A stretch of DNA of 64,000 nt from Candidatus Proximibacter danicus (GTDB lineage: Bacteria > Pseudomonadota > Gammaproteobacteria > Burkholderiales > Rhodocyclaceae), in the NCBI GenBank assembly GCA_016710885.1, contig JADJUC010000010.1, forward strand, positions 1 to 64,000. The letters are read 5' to 3'. The notes under the pieces were generated by a model. It was not told where the DNA came from. It made no database searches and worked only from the letters and a program-made list of their open reading frames with translations. This document shows positions 19,217-27,628 of the stretch, one piece after another. Made by a program: the position numbers and the translations under genes. The first letter of the stretch is position 1. Every line of letters starts with the position of its first letter.

Positions 19217-19969
19217 TCACTCGGGCTCGCGAACATACGGCTCGCGCAGGTCGACCGGCTTGCTTCCCTGTTTGCGCATGCGGATGTTGAGCATTTCAAC
19301 CCCGACCGAGAAGGCCATGGCGAAGTAGATATAGCCCTTGGGCACGTGGTGGCCGAAACCATCGGCGATCAGCACGACGCCGACGACGACCAGGAACGAC
19401 AGTGCCAGCATCTTGATGGTCGGGTGGTCGGAGACGAAGCGGCCGATGGCGCTGGCAAAAACCATCATCAGGCCGACCGAAGCGACCACTGCCGCAATCA
19501 TCACCTCCACCTGGCTGACCATGCCGACCGCCGTGATGATCGAGTCGAGCGAGAAAACGAGGTCGATGACGATGATCTGGGCGATGACCCCGGCAAAGCT
19601 GGAGGCCACTTTGCGTGATTCTTCCCCCTCCTCGCCTTCAAGCAACTGGTGGACCTCGCCGGTGCTTTTCCAGATCAGGAAAAGGCCGCCGGAAATCAAT
19701 ATCAGGTCGCGCCCCGAAATGCCGGTATCGAACAGTGTCAGCACCGGCTCGGTGAGGCCGACGATCCACGAAAGCACGAGCAGCAAGCCGATGCGCATGA
19801 ACATCGCCAGGAACAGGCCAATGCGCCGGGCGAACTCCTGTTTTCCCTTCGGCAATTTGTCGACAAGAATCGAAATGAAAATGATGTTGTCGATACCGAG
19901 CACGAGCTCCAGCGCGGTCAGGGTAAAAAAAGCAATCCAGATTTCGGGGCTTAGCAGGAGTTCGGTCAT
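19217..19969 (-). CDS. TerC family integral membrane protein
   Basis: A 250-residue protein with about seven TM helices. The two family-defining acidic intramembrane motifs are present: ALELVLGIDNIIFIS (about residue 20-34) and DLVFSLDSIITAVGM (about 135-150). Between them is an acidic loop (LLEGEEGEES). Relatives include tellurite-resistance TerC and manganese exporters such as MntX/Alx; the motif pair supports metal-ion export, but the ion is not determinable here. There is no ter operon around it and no yybP riboswitch is obvious upstream. Confidence 0.85.
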   Translation of the reverse strand: MTELLLSPEIWIAFFTLTALELVLGIDNIIFISILVDKLPKGKQEFARRIGLFLAMFMRIGLLLVLSWIVGLTEPVLTLFDTGISGRDLILISGGLFLIWKSTGEVHQLLEGEEGEESRKVASSFAGVIAQIIVIDLVFSLDSIITAVGMVSQVEVMIAAVVASVGLMMVFASAIGRFVSDHPTIKMLALSFLVVVGVVLIADGFGHHVPKGYIYFAMAFSVGVEMLNIRMRKQGSKPVDLREPYVREPE

Positions 19970-20054
19970 GGTGGCGTATTCGGTGTTGAGCGTGTTGCCC
20001 CGGCGAGGTGCCGGCGAGCGCGGAGTTTACCCTGTTGCCAGCGGGCCGCGCTGA

Positions 20055-21404
20055 TCAAACCAGGTTGTTTTCCTTCAGGTGTTGCTGATAGAGCAACAGG
20101 TACTGCTCGTCGGCTTTCTTCAGTCGCTCTGCCGCCAGCCGGAAGAAAATCTGCAGCATCTTCGACTGCAGGGCCGGCGAAGCCTTGTGCAGATGGCGGT
20201 AGGGCCACTTGCCGATGGTCACGGTGTCGACAGCCGTGACGGTTGCGCTGCGCGGGCTGGGCGTGGCTTCGGCAAAAGCGAGTTCGCCGAACAACGTGCC
20301 TTCCTTCAGCCAGTTGATCAGCCGGCCACGTTGCGTCACCTTGGCCTCTCCCTTGAGCAGCAGGTAGCAGGATTTTGCTTCAGCCCCTTCCTGCACCAGC
20401 AAGGTTCCGGCAGGTACGCGGTGCCAGCGCGAAATACGCAGCAATTCCCAGAGCTGGGCGCCGTTCAGGTCGGCGAGCAGCGGCAGCTGGCGCAGCTGGT
20501 CGTAAAGCTCGGCTTGCGCAGGTTTCTTGTTCTTGTTCGGCGAGTTGTCTTCCAGGCTCGGCAGCAGTTCCGAGAGGGCGGCCAGCACGCTGGTCCAGTC
20601 GGGAAAGCGGTCTTCCAGGCTGCGCGCAATCATGCGGCGGACCAGATGCTCCAGCGCCGGCGGCAGGTCGGGTCGGTACAGTGTCAGCAGCGGCGGGTCA
20701 CCGTTGAGGATCTGGTACATCAGCGCCGCCGGTGTGTCGGCCTTGAACGGGCGCTGCCCGGCGAGCAATTGAAAGAGTACGATCCCCAGCGCATAGATGT
20801 CGGCCTGCGGCGTCACCCAGTGGCGAAAAAGCTCGGGCGCCATGTAAGCCAGTGACCCGATATCCATGACCTGCGTCGAGTCGTCGGTTGACCAGTAGGC
20901 CGCCCCGAAATCGCAGACCTTGGCCTCGCCGTGGCCGACATACTGCAGATTCGCCGGCTTGATGTCGCGGTGCACGATGCCGGCGCGGCAGGCATAGTCC
21001 AGCGCACTGGCGCACTTGTACATGATCTCGAGAATTTCCGGCACCGTCTTCAGGTTGTCGGGCCGGGTGTAGGGCTCAAGCGTGCCGCCCGCAAGATACT
21101 CCATGACCAGATAGGCGCTGCTGGCACTGACGCCGGCATCATAGACGGCGACGATGTACGGATGTTGCAGGCTACCGGCCAGATGCACCTCGTTCAGCCA
21201 GGCTTTGCGAACAATGGCCTGCTCCGGGCTGTCGCCCGAAAAGATCTGCGGCAGCGCGATTTTCAGCGCAACATCGCGCTGCTCAAAACTGTCGTGGGCG
21301 AGATAGACGGTGCCGGTCGCGCCGGCGCCAATCTCATGGCGGATCTCGTAACGGTGGTTAAGGCCGCTGGCAACGATAGCGGCGATGGCGGGTTCGCGCG
21401 ACAT
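20055..21404 (-). CDS. Ser/Thr protein kinase fused to a cyclic-nucleotide-binding domain
   Basis: A 449-residue Hanks-type kinase. Visible elements: Gly loop IGAGATGTVYLAHD, catalytic Lys in VALKIAL, HRDIKPANL (loop), DFGAAYWS, and APELF. A linker (residues 300-320) is followed by a cNMP-binding jelly roll (LLVQEGAEAKSCYLLLKGEA ... GTLFGELAFAEATPSPRSATV). The kinase has no TM segment, so it is cytosolic, and the C-terminal domain should gate activity in response to a nucleotide or another ligand. ATG 21404 is chosen because it begins just before the kinase domain; an in-frame ATG 132 nt upstream would add an unlikely tail. Substrate unknown. Confidence 0.85.
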   Translation of the reverse strand: MSREPAIAAIVASGLNHRYEIRHEIGAGATGTVYLAHDSFEQRDVALKIALPQIFSGDSPEQAIVRKAWLNEVHLAGSLQHPYIVAVYDAGVSASSAYLVMEYLAGGTLEPYTRPDNLKTVPEILEIMYKCASALDYACRAGIVHRDIKPANLQYVGHGEAKVCDFGAAYWSTDDSTQVMDIGSLAYMAPELFRHWVTPQADIYALGIVLFQLLAGQRPFKADTPAALMYQILNGDPPLLTLYRPDLPPALEHLVRRMIARSLEDRFPDWTSVLAALSELLPSLEDNSPNKNKKPAQAELYDQLRQLPLLADLNGAQLWELLRISRWHRVPAGTLLVQEGAEAKSCYLLLKGEAKVTQRGRLINWLKEGTLFGELAFAEATPSPRSATVTAVDTVTIGKWPYRHLHKASPALQSKMLQIFFRLAAERLKKADEQYLLLYQQHLKENNLV

Positions 21405-21566
21405 GGGGCACAGTAAGAATGTCGGAAAGCTGGATGTTAACGCGCTACTGTTGCGCTGTGTGAGATGTTCGTGGTCGCGGGCGAAACCCTCTCTTCCCGG
21501 GTGGCGGGTGGGTATTGGCGCCGGGGCTTCTGCCAACCAGCGGCTAACCAGCAGCGGCGACTCGGC

Positions 21567-21572
21567 TATAAT
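21567..21572 (+). promoter_or_regulatory. Candidate -10 element for the iron-trafficking gene
   Basis: A perfect TATAAT lies 58 nt upstream of ATG 21630. No good -35 hexamer is seen at the standard distance, so strength is uncertain. Confidence 0.4.
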
Positions 21573-21629
21573 CGGCTTCGATTTCTGCGAACCCCCTAAT
21601 TTTCCATGGCAACATCCGGAGTATTTTCT

Positions 21630-21902
21630 ATGGCACGCAACGTTAACTGCATCAAACTCGGCCGCGAAGCTGAAGGCCTTGATTTACCACCCATGCCTGG
21701 CCCGCTCGGCAAGCGCCTGTGGGAAAACGTCTCAAAGGAAGCCTGGCAGCAGTGGATCAAGCTGCAGACGATGATCATCAACGAAAATCGCCTGAACCTC
21801 GCCGATGCCGCGCACCGCAAGTACCTCAGCGAGCAGGTCGAAAAGCACTTCTTCGGCGAAGGCGCCGATCAGGTACAGGGCTTCGTTCCGCCGGCACACT
21901 GA
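21630..21902 (+). CDS. yggX: Probable Fe(2+)-trafficking protein YggX
   Basis: A 90-residue protein with the family start MARNVNCIKLGREAEGLDLPP and the core KRLWENVSKEAWQQWIKLQT and MIINENRLNLADAAHRKYL. YggX homologues help protect Fe-S clusters from oxidants and move iron in the cytosol. The ATG at 21630 rather than 21606 gives the canonical N-terminus and length. Divergent from the kinase gene. Confidence 0.93.
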   Translation: MARNVNCIKLGREAEGLDLPPMPGPLGKRLWENVSKEAWQQWIKLQTMIINENRLNLADAAHRKYLSEQVEKHFFGEGADQVQGFVPPAH

Positions 21903-21915
21903 TTCTCGGAGCAGA

Positions 21916-21955
21916 AAAAACAGCCCGGAGGTGGAAGCCCCGGGCTGTTTTTTTT
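21916..21955 (+). terminator. Strong intrinsic terminator after yggX
   Basis: AAAAACAGCCCGG pairs with CCGGGCTGTTTTT around a short loop and ends in eight T residues. The flanking A and T runs make it work on both strands. Confidence 0.9.
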
Positions 21956-21964
21956 GGGAAGCAG

Positions 21965-22089
21965 TTAACCACGGAGAGCACGGAGAGCACGGAGAAAAAC
22001 GAAGGGCATACAAAAAAGCCAGATCGTTTAAAGTCGGGCAAACAGGAAGTTTTGGTTCTCTCCGTGTCCTCCGTGCTCTCCGTGGTTAA
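21965..22089. repeat. Long inverted repeat of CACGGAGAG units
   Basis: The left arm (21965-21996) starts TTAACCACGGAGAGCACGGA and the right arm (22056-22089) is nearly its reverse complement, ending CCGTGGTTAA. Each arm is itself built from CACGGAGAG tandem units, and the loop is about 60 nt. A related element lies at 59271-59340. It sits between the yggX terminator and the rpiA stop. Confidence 0.85.
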
Positions 22090-22098
22090 AAAAACGCT

Positions 22099-22761
22099 TC
22101 AAACCCTGGTGAAAGTCTTCACCCCATCCGCTGCCCCCAGCAGCAGCACATCGGCCCCACGGATGGCGAACAGGCCGTTGGTGACGACACCGACGATCTG
22201 GTTGATTGCGGCTTCCAGTTCTTCCGGCTCGACAATGGCCAGGCCGTGCACGTCCAGGATCACGTTGCCGTTGTCGGTGGTGAAACCCTCGCGCAGTTTC
22301 GGCTGTCCGCCCAGGCGTAGCAGCTGGCGGGCAACGTGCTCGCGGGCCATCGGGATGACCTCGACCGGCAGCGGGAAGCGGCCCATGACCTCGACCTTCT
22401 TTGAGGCGTCGGCAATGCAGACGAACTTGCTGGCCACGGCGGCGACGATTTTTTCCCGCGTCAGCGCCCCGCCGCCGCCTTTAATCATGTGTAGGCGAGC
22501 ATTCACTTCGTCTGCACCATCCACGTAAACAGGTATCTCGCTGACTTCGTTAAGGTCGAAAACACGAATTCCGTGCCCCTCCAGCCGTTTTTTTGTCGCT
22601 TCCGAGCTGGCGACAGCGCCGGGAATCCGGTCTTTCATCTCGGCCAGCGCGTCGATGAAAAAATTGGCGGTGGAGCCGGTGCCGACGCCGACGATGGCGT
22701 CCGGCACTACATGGGCAATGGCCGCACGGGCAACGGCTTCCTTGAGCTGGTCTTGTGTCAT
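22099..22761 (-). CDS. rpiA: Ribose-5-phosphate isomerase A
   Basis: Interconverts ribose 5-phosphate and ribulose 5-phosphate in the pentose phosphate pathway. 220 residues with the family signatures GVGTGSTANFFIDAL (substrate loop), YVDGADEVN, IKGGGGALTREKI and TDNGNVILD. ATG 22761 (MTQDQLKEAVARAAI) fits the usual length; an upstream start adds an unsupported tail into the pst promoter region. Confidence 0.95.
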   Translation of the reverse strand: MTQDQLKEAVARAAIAHVVPDAIVGVGTGSTANFFIDALAEMKDRIPGAVASSEATKKRLEGHGIRVFDLNEVSEIPVYVDGADEVNARLHMIKGGGGALTREKIVAAVASKFVCIADASKKVEVMGRFPLPVEVIPMAREHVARQLLRLGGQPKLREGFTTDNGNVILDVHGLAIVEPEELEAAINQIVGVVTNGLFAIRGADVLLLGAADGVKTFTRV

Positions 22762-22847
22762 GGGCTGATCCTGAGAGAAACGGTCTGAAATTCGGGCTGA
22801 AAAACGCCCTAGAAATTCGGGCTGCAGCAATTTTACCTGCACCCCGA

Positions 22848-22875
22848 TTGTTACAGAGCGTCATCGTTTTGTAAC
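22848..22875 (+). promoter_or_regulatory. Pho-box-like PhoB site upstream of pstS
   Basis: GCGTCAT (22858-22864) and TTGTAAC (22869-22875) are direct half-sites with an 11-nt start-to-start spacing, resembling the CTGTCAT-N4-CTGTCAT Pho box. A third partial copy, TTGTTAC, begins at 22848. It lies about 62 nt before the pstS start and the downstream genes are the Pho system itself. Confidence 0.6.
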
Positions 22876-22936
22876 ATTGGCAGATCACACTGGCGCGGCT
22901 GTCTGACCACCCAATTAACCGCAGGAGTGAAATTCC

Positions 22937-23933
22937 ATGTTCAAGAAAACCAGATTTGCCGTAGCACTCGGCCTTGTCGGTCTCTCCGTGGCCGGTGCTG
23001 CAAACGCCGACATCGTCAAGATCGACGGTTCCTCGACCGTTTACCCGATCACCGAGGCGGTCGCCGAAGAATTCCAGAAAGCCAAGAAGAACGCCATCAA
23101 GGTCACCGTCGGCATTTCCGGTACCGGTGGCGGTTTCAAGAAATTCTGCCGTGGCGAAACCGATTTCTCCAACGCCTCGCGCCCGATCACGGCCAAGGAA
23201 ATGGCCGACTGTAAGGCTGCTGGCGTTGACTACGTCGAAATGCCGGTTGCCTATGACGCGCTGACCGTCGTGATCAACCCGAAGAACACCTTCCTCAAGC
23301 AGGCGACCGTCGAAGAACTGAAGAAGATGTGGGAGCCGGCAGCACAAGGCCAGATCACCAAGTGGAACCAGGTCAACCCGGCCTGGCCCGATGCACCGGT
23401 CAAGCTGTTCGGCGCCGGCGCCGACTCCGGCACTTTCGAGTATTTCACCGAAGCCATCGTTGGCAAGGCCAAGTCCTCGCGCGGCGACTACACCGCCTCC
23501 GAAGACGACAACGTGCTGGTCCAGGGGGTCTCCCGCGACGTCAATGCCATCGGCTATTTCGGCTACGCCTACTACGCCGAGAACATGGCCAGGCCTGAAG
23601 GGTCTGCCGATCGTCAACCCGAAAACCGGCAAGGCAGTTGAGCCGTCGGGCGCCAACGTCGAAAACGGTACTTACGTGCCGCTGTCGCGCCCGATCTTCG
23701 TCTATGTCAAGCTGAAGTCGCTGGAAAAGCCGGAAGTGCGTGAATTCGTAGAGTTCTACATGAAGCACGCCGACAAGCTGGTGCGTGAAGTCAAGTACGT
23801 ACCGCTGCCAAAGGCTGCCTACGAAGGCAACGTGAAGCACGCCAAAGACAAGAAGATCGGCACCGTGTTCGGCGGCAACAACGAAGTTGGCATCACCGTC
23901 GAAGAACTCATGAAGCGCGAAGCCAAGATGTAA
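22937..23933 (+). CDS. pstS: Phosphate ABC transporter substrate-binding protein PstS, one frameshift
   Basis: Binds periplasmic phosphate for the PstCAB transporter. Signal peptide: MFKKTRFAVALGLVGLSVAG AANA. The phosphate site is shown by DGSSTVYPITEAVAE, SGTGGGFKKFCRGETDFSNAS and GADSGTFEYFTEAI. Near 23595 the frame shifts from YYAENMARPEG to KGLPIVNPKTGKAVEP, and the frame then runs to TAA at 23931-23933. Corrected length is about 331 residues, normal. Strong phase and family conservation on both sides argue for a one-base error. Confidence 0.92.
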
Positions 23934-23972
23934 TAGCACCATCAACGGCGGGGGCATCAGCGCCCGCTGTCG

Positions 23973-24012
23973 AAAGCCCGGCCCCACTGGAACTCCTTGG
24001 GGCCGGCTTTTC
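23973..24012 (+). terminator. Hairpin between pstS and pstC
   Basis: AAAGCCCGGCCCCA pairs with TGGGGCCGGCTTTT, with one bulged C, and ends in TTTT. It could attenuate read-through so that PstS is made in excess over the membrane components. Confidence 0.75.
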
Positions 24013-24030
24013 ATCCGAAAGGATAGTGAA

Positions 24031-24978
24031 GTGAACCAAGCCATTTCAGCAAGCCCCGCCTATGAGGCACCGAAAGTCAGTGACCGCCTGGCCAAGAACG
24101 CCATGCGCAATGTCAGCGAGCGTCTGATCGAGTTCCTGCTCTTTTCCGCCGCCGCCGTTTCCGTCCTGACCACGGTGGGTATCGTTTATGTGCTCGTCTC
24201 CGAGTCCATTCACTTTTTCCAGAACGTCAGCATCGTCGACTTCCTCACCGACAATCAATGGACCCCGCTGTTCGATGATGCCCACTACGGCATCATGGTG
24301 CTTATCTCGGGAACCCTGGTGTCGTCCATCGTTGCCCTCGCAGTGGCGATCCCGATGGGAACAATCATTGCCATCTACCTCTCGGAATTCGCCAACGCCA
24401 AGGTGCGCGAGATCGCCAAGCCTGTGCTTGAGCTGCTTGGCGGCATTCCGACGATTGTCTTCGGCTACTTTGCCCTGCTCATCGTGACCCCGCTGCTGCA
24501 GAACATATTCCCGATGCTGCCCGGTTTCTCGCTGCTCTCCGCCGGCCTGGTGATGGGCATCATGATCGTTCCCTACATCGCCTCGCTTTCCGAAGATGCC
24601 ATGCGCGCCGTGCCAATGAGCATGCGCGAAGGAGCGTTTGCCATGGGCTCGACCAAGCTCTACACGGCGCTCCATGTCGTCGTGCCTGCCGCCTTCTCCG
24701 GCCTGGCCGCTTCCTACATCCTCGGCATTTCGCGGGCAGTGGGCGAAACGATGATCCTCGCCGTCGCCGCCGGCATGCAGCCGAACCTGACCTGGAACCC
24801 GATGGAGCCGGCGGCAACCATCACCTCCTACATCGTGCAGGTGGCGCTGGGTGATCTGCCGCATGGTTCGATCGGTTACCAGACCATCTTTGCGGCCGGC
24901 CTGACCCTGCTGCTGATCACGCTGGCCTTCAACATCCTCGGCCAGTGGCTGCGCCGTCGCTTCCGTGAGGCTTACTAA
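24031..24978 (+). CDS. pstC: Phosphate ABC transporter permease PstC
   Basis: A 315-residue inner-membrane permease with six TM helices. The cytoplasmic ABC-coupling loop is SMREGAFAMGSTKLYTALHV, and the helix near GGIPTIVFGYFALLIV is typical for PstC. The start is GTG 24031 with AAAGGA upstream; the stop lies one base before pstA. It pairs with PstA to form the phosphate channel. Confidence 0.95.
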   Translation: MNQAISASPAYEAPKVSDRLAKNAMRNVSERLIEFLLFSAAAVSVLTTVGIVYVLVSESIHFFQNVSIVDFLTDNQWTPLFDDAHYGIMVLISGTLVSSIVALAVAIPMGTIIAIYLSEFANAKVREIAKPVLELLGGIPTIVFGYFALLIVTPLLQNIFPMLPGFSLLSAGLVMGIMIVPYIASLSEDAMRAVPMSMREGAFAMGSTKLYTALHVVVPAAFSGLAASYILGISRAVGETMILAVAAGMQPNLTWNPMEPAATITSYIVQVALGDLPHGSIGYQTIFAAGLTLLLITLAFNILGQWLRRRFREAY

Positions 24979-24979
24979 A

Positions 24980-25909
24980 ATGAAAGCACTGACCACTGAA
25001 CAAATCCGCTCGGTCATCGCGCGCGGCAAGCTGAAAGATTCGATCTTTCAGGCCGTCGGCATCTTCTGCCTGGTTGTCGGGCTGCTCGTCATCCTGCTGC
25101 TGGTCGGTGACATGCTGCTGCGCGGCATCGATCGTCTCAGCCTCGATTTCTTCACCAACTTCGCCTCGCGGCGGGCGGCACAGTCCGGCATTCTTTCGGC
25201 CTGGGTCGGCACCATCCTGGTGATGTTCGTCACGGCGCTGGCCGCCGTGCCGCTGGGTGTCGCAGCCGGCATCTACCTTGAGGAATACGCCCGGCGCAAC
25301 TGGGTGACCGAGATCATCGAGATCAATATCACCAACCTCGCGGCGGTACCGTCCATTGTCTATGGTCTCCTGTCGCTCGGCATCTTCGTCTATGCCTTCG
25401 GCTTCGGGCAAAGCATCCTGTCCGCCGGCCTCACCTTGGCGTTGCTGATCCTGCCGATCGTGATCGTTTCGACCCGGGAAGCCATTCGCGCCATCCCGGC
25501 CATGATTCGCGAAGGCTCGATGGCGGTGGGGGCAACACGCTGGCAGACCTGTCGCTATCACATCATTCCCTATGCCATGCCAGGTATCCTGACCGGCGTC
25601 ATCATCGGCCTCGCCCGTGCCATCGGCGAAACGGCACCGATCATCACCATTGGCGCGCTGACCTTCATCGCCTTCCTGCCGCCGGTTCCGTTCAGTACCA
25701 CGGGTGAGGGTACGGCCGGTCTGTTCGACTGGGTGATGTCGCCCTTTACCGTCATGCCAATCCAGATTTTCAACTGGACTTCGCGTCCCGACCCGGCTTT
25801 TGAGGTGAATGCGGCAGCTGCCGGTTTCGTCCTCATGGCCATGGTCTTGTCGATGAATGCCCTGGCCATCTGGTTGCGCTATCGTCTGCGCAAAAACATC
25901 AAGTGGTAA
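24980..25909 (+). CDS. pstA: Phosphate ABC transporter permease PstA
   Basis: A 309-residue partner of PstC. Six TM helices are visible (GIFCLVVGLLVILLLVGDML ... MAMVLSMNALAIWLRY). The coupling motif is IREGSMAVGATRWQTCRYHI, and ITNLAAVPSIVYGLLSLGIF is a conserved PstA segment. ATG 24980 is preferred to a GTG 15 nt upstream because it follows the pstC stop by a single base. Confidence 0.95.
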   Translation: MKALTTEQIRSVIARGKLKDSIFQAVGIFCLVVGLLVILLLVGDMLLRGIDRLSLDFFTNFASRRAAQSGILSAWVGTILVMFVTALAAVPLGVAAGIYLEEYARRNWVTEIIEINITNLAAVPSIVYGLLSLGIFVYAFGFGQSILSAGLTLALLILPIVIVSTREAIRAIPAMIREGSMAVGATRWQTCRYHIIPYAMPGILTGVIIGLARAIGETAPIITIGALTFIAFLPPVPFSTTGEGTAGLFDWVMSPFTVMPIQIFNWTSRPDPAFEVNAAAAGFVLMAMVLSMNALAIWLRYRLRKNIKW

Positions 25910-25938
25910 GCCTGCCGAATATTGAAATGGAGCATTCC

Positions 25939-26727
25939 ATGCAGCAAATTGAAAATAAAGAAGTCCCCCCGCTCAAGGCCGAGGCCCGCAGCCTCAACTT
26001 CTTCTACAGCGAAGTCCAGGCCCTGAAGAACATCAACATGCCGATCTACGACAAGAAGGTGACGGCGCTGATCGGCCCTTCCGGTTGCGGCAAATCGACC
26101 TTCCTGCGCAGCTTCAACCGCATGCACGACCTTTACCCGGGCAACCGCTACGAAGGCGAGATCCGCTTCTTTCCGGACAACACCAACCTGTTGTCGCCGG
26201 AAGTGGACCCGATCGAAGTGCGCATGCGCGTCGGCATGGTTTTCCAGAAACCCAACCCCTTCCCCAAGACCATCTTCGAGAACGTGGCCTATGGCCTGCG
26301 CGTACGCGGCGAAAAAAACCGCCGCGTACTGGACGACAAGGTCGAGCACGCGCTGAAAGGCGCGGCCATCTGGAACGAAGTGAAGGATCGCCTGCAGGAT
26401 CTGGCGCCCAACCTTTCCGGCGGTCAGCAGCAGCGTCTGTGCATTGCCCGTGCCCTGGCCACCGACCCCGAGCTGCTGCTTTTCGACGAGCCGACCTCGG
26501 CGCTCGACCCGATCGCCACCGGCGCCATCGAGGAACTGGTGCACGAACTGAAGCAGCGCGTGACCATCCTGATCGTCACCCACAACATGCAGCAGGCTGC
26601 GCGGGTCTCGGACTACACCGCTTATATGTATCTGGGTGAAATGATCGAGTTCGGCAAGACCGACGACATCTTCATCAAGCCGCAGGACAAGCGCACTGAA
26701 GACTACATCACCGGCCGTCTGAGCTAA
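25939..26727 (+). CDS. pstB: Phosphate ABC transporter ATPase PstB
   Basis: Powers phosphate import. Walker A GPSGCGKSTFLRSFNR, Q-loop MVFQKPNPFP, signature LSGGQQQRLCIARAL, Walker B LLLFDEPTSALDP and H-loop VTHNMQQAARVSD are all intact. 262 residues. ATG 25939 has GGAG 7 nt upstream; the ATG at 25927 lacks a site. Besides transport, PstB with PhoU relays the phosphate status to PhoR. Confidence 0.96.
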   Translation: MQQIENKEVPPLKAEARSLNFFYSEVQALKNINMPIYDKKVTALIGPSGCGKSTFLRSFNRMHDLYPGNRYEGEIRFFPDNTNLLSPEVDPIEVRMRVGMVFQKPNPFPKTIFENVAYGLRVRGEKNRRVLDDKVEHALKGAAIWNEVKDRLQDLAPNLSGGQQQRLCIARALATDPELLLFDEPTSALDPIATGAIEELVHELKQRVTILIVTHNMQQAARVSDYTAYMYLGEMIEFGKTDDIFIKPQDKRTEDYITGRLS

Positions 26728-26764
26728 GAAGCACAACCAAAATGCCCCTGACTTCGTTATGCCT

Positions 26765-26788
26765 CCCTTCGACAAGCTCAGGACAGGC
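26765..26788. repeat. Dispersed-type repeat TTCGACAAGCTCAGG
   Basis: The 24-nt stretch around TTCGACAAGCTCAGGACAGG between pstB and phoU resembles an element found in many copies in bacterial genomes (recalled, not searched). It is flanked by CCCTGAC (26745 region) and GTCAGGG (26826 region), which can pair across the spacer. Confidence 0.5.
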
Positions 26789-26875
26789 CTTGCCTGCGCG
26801 AGTACTGTCTGCGTCGGCATGCCTCGTCAGGGACGCTGCGCTTCATTTTGATAGCGCTTCAAGGAGGAAATGACC

Positions 26876-27562
26876 ATGAACGAAAGCGTGCACCTCTCCA
26901 AACAATTCGACGAAGACCTCACCGGCCTGCGTACCCACGTGCTCGAAATGGGCGGCTTGGTTGAAGCCCAGGCCCGCGCCGCGATCCACGCCTACGCCAG
27001 CGGCGATACCGCGGCCGTCAAGGACATCGTCGAGAACGACTATCGCGTCAATGGCTTCGAGAAAATCATTGACGAGGAAACCATCCACGTTGTTGCCAAG
27101 CGGCAGCCCACGGCCTCCGACTTGCGGCTGGTGATGGGAATTACCAAGATCGTTACCGATCTTGAACGTATCGGCGACGAAGCCAAGAAAATAGCCAAGG
27201 GCGCGCGTCGTGTTCATGAACACGGTCAACTGACCTTGCCTCGTGCCACCGATGTTCGCCATGTCGCCGATGAGGCCATCGCGATGCTGCATCAGGCCCT
27301 CGATAGTTTCGCCCGCCTCGATGTGGTGAAGGCTGCCGAGGTGATTCATGCCGACACCAAGGTCGATACCGAATTCAAGGCCCTGGTTCGCCAGTTGATC
27401 ACCTACATGATGGAAGATCCGCGCACGATTACCACGGCCATCGATATTGTCTGGATCTGTCGCTCGGTCGAGCGTATCGGCGATCATGCCAAGAATGTTG
27501 CTGAACACGTCATCTACATCGCCGAGGGGCGTGACATCCGCCACGCCGGCAAGGAAGCCTGA
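26876..27562 (+). CDS. phoU: Phosphate signalling regulator PhoU
   Basis: A 228-residue all-helical protein made of two three-helix bundles. The metal-binding motifs E/DxxxD are visible as DLERIGDEAKKIAK (about residue 80-95) and SVERIGDHAKNVAEH (about 200). It links the PstB transporter to the PhoR kinase and keeps the Pho response off when phosphate is ample. ATG 26876 lies 8 nt after AGGAGG; the ATG at 26870 is too close to that site. Confidence 0.95.
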   Translation: MNESVHLSKQFDEDLTGLRTHVLEMGGLVEAQARAAIHAYASGDTAAVKDIVENDYRVNGFEKIIDEETIHVVAKRQPTASDLRLVMGITKIVTDLERIGDEAKKIAKGARRVHEHGQLTLPRATDVRHVADEAIAMLHQALDSFARLDVVKAAEVIHADTKVDTEFKALVRQLITYMMEDPRTITTAIDIVWICRSVERIGDHAKNVAEHVIYIAEGRDIRHAGKEA

Positions 27563-27628
27563 TATGACGATTCCGACGCGTACTGCGTTCGCCGCACCCG
27601 CTAGGCGCGGTCCGGCAGGAGGCCTGGC

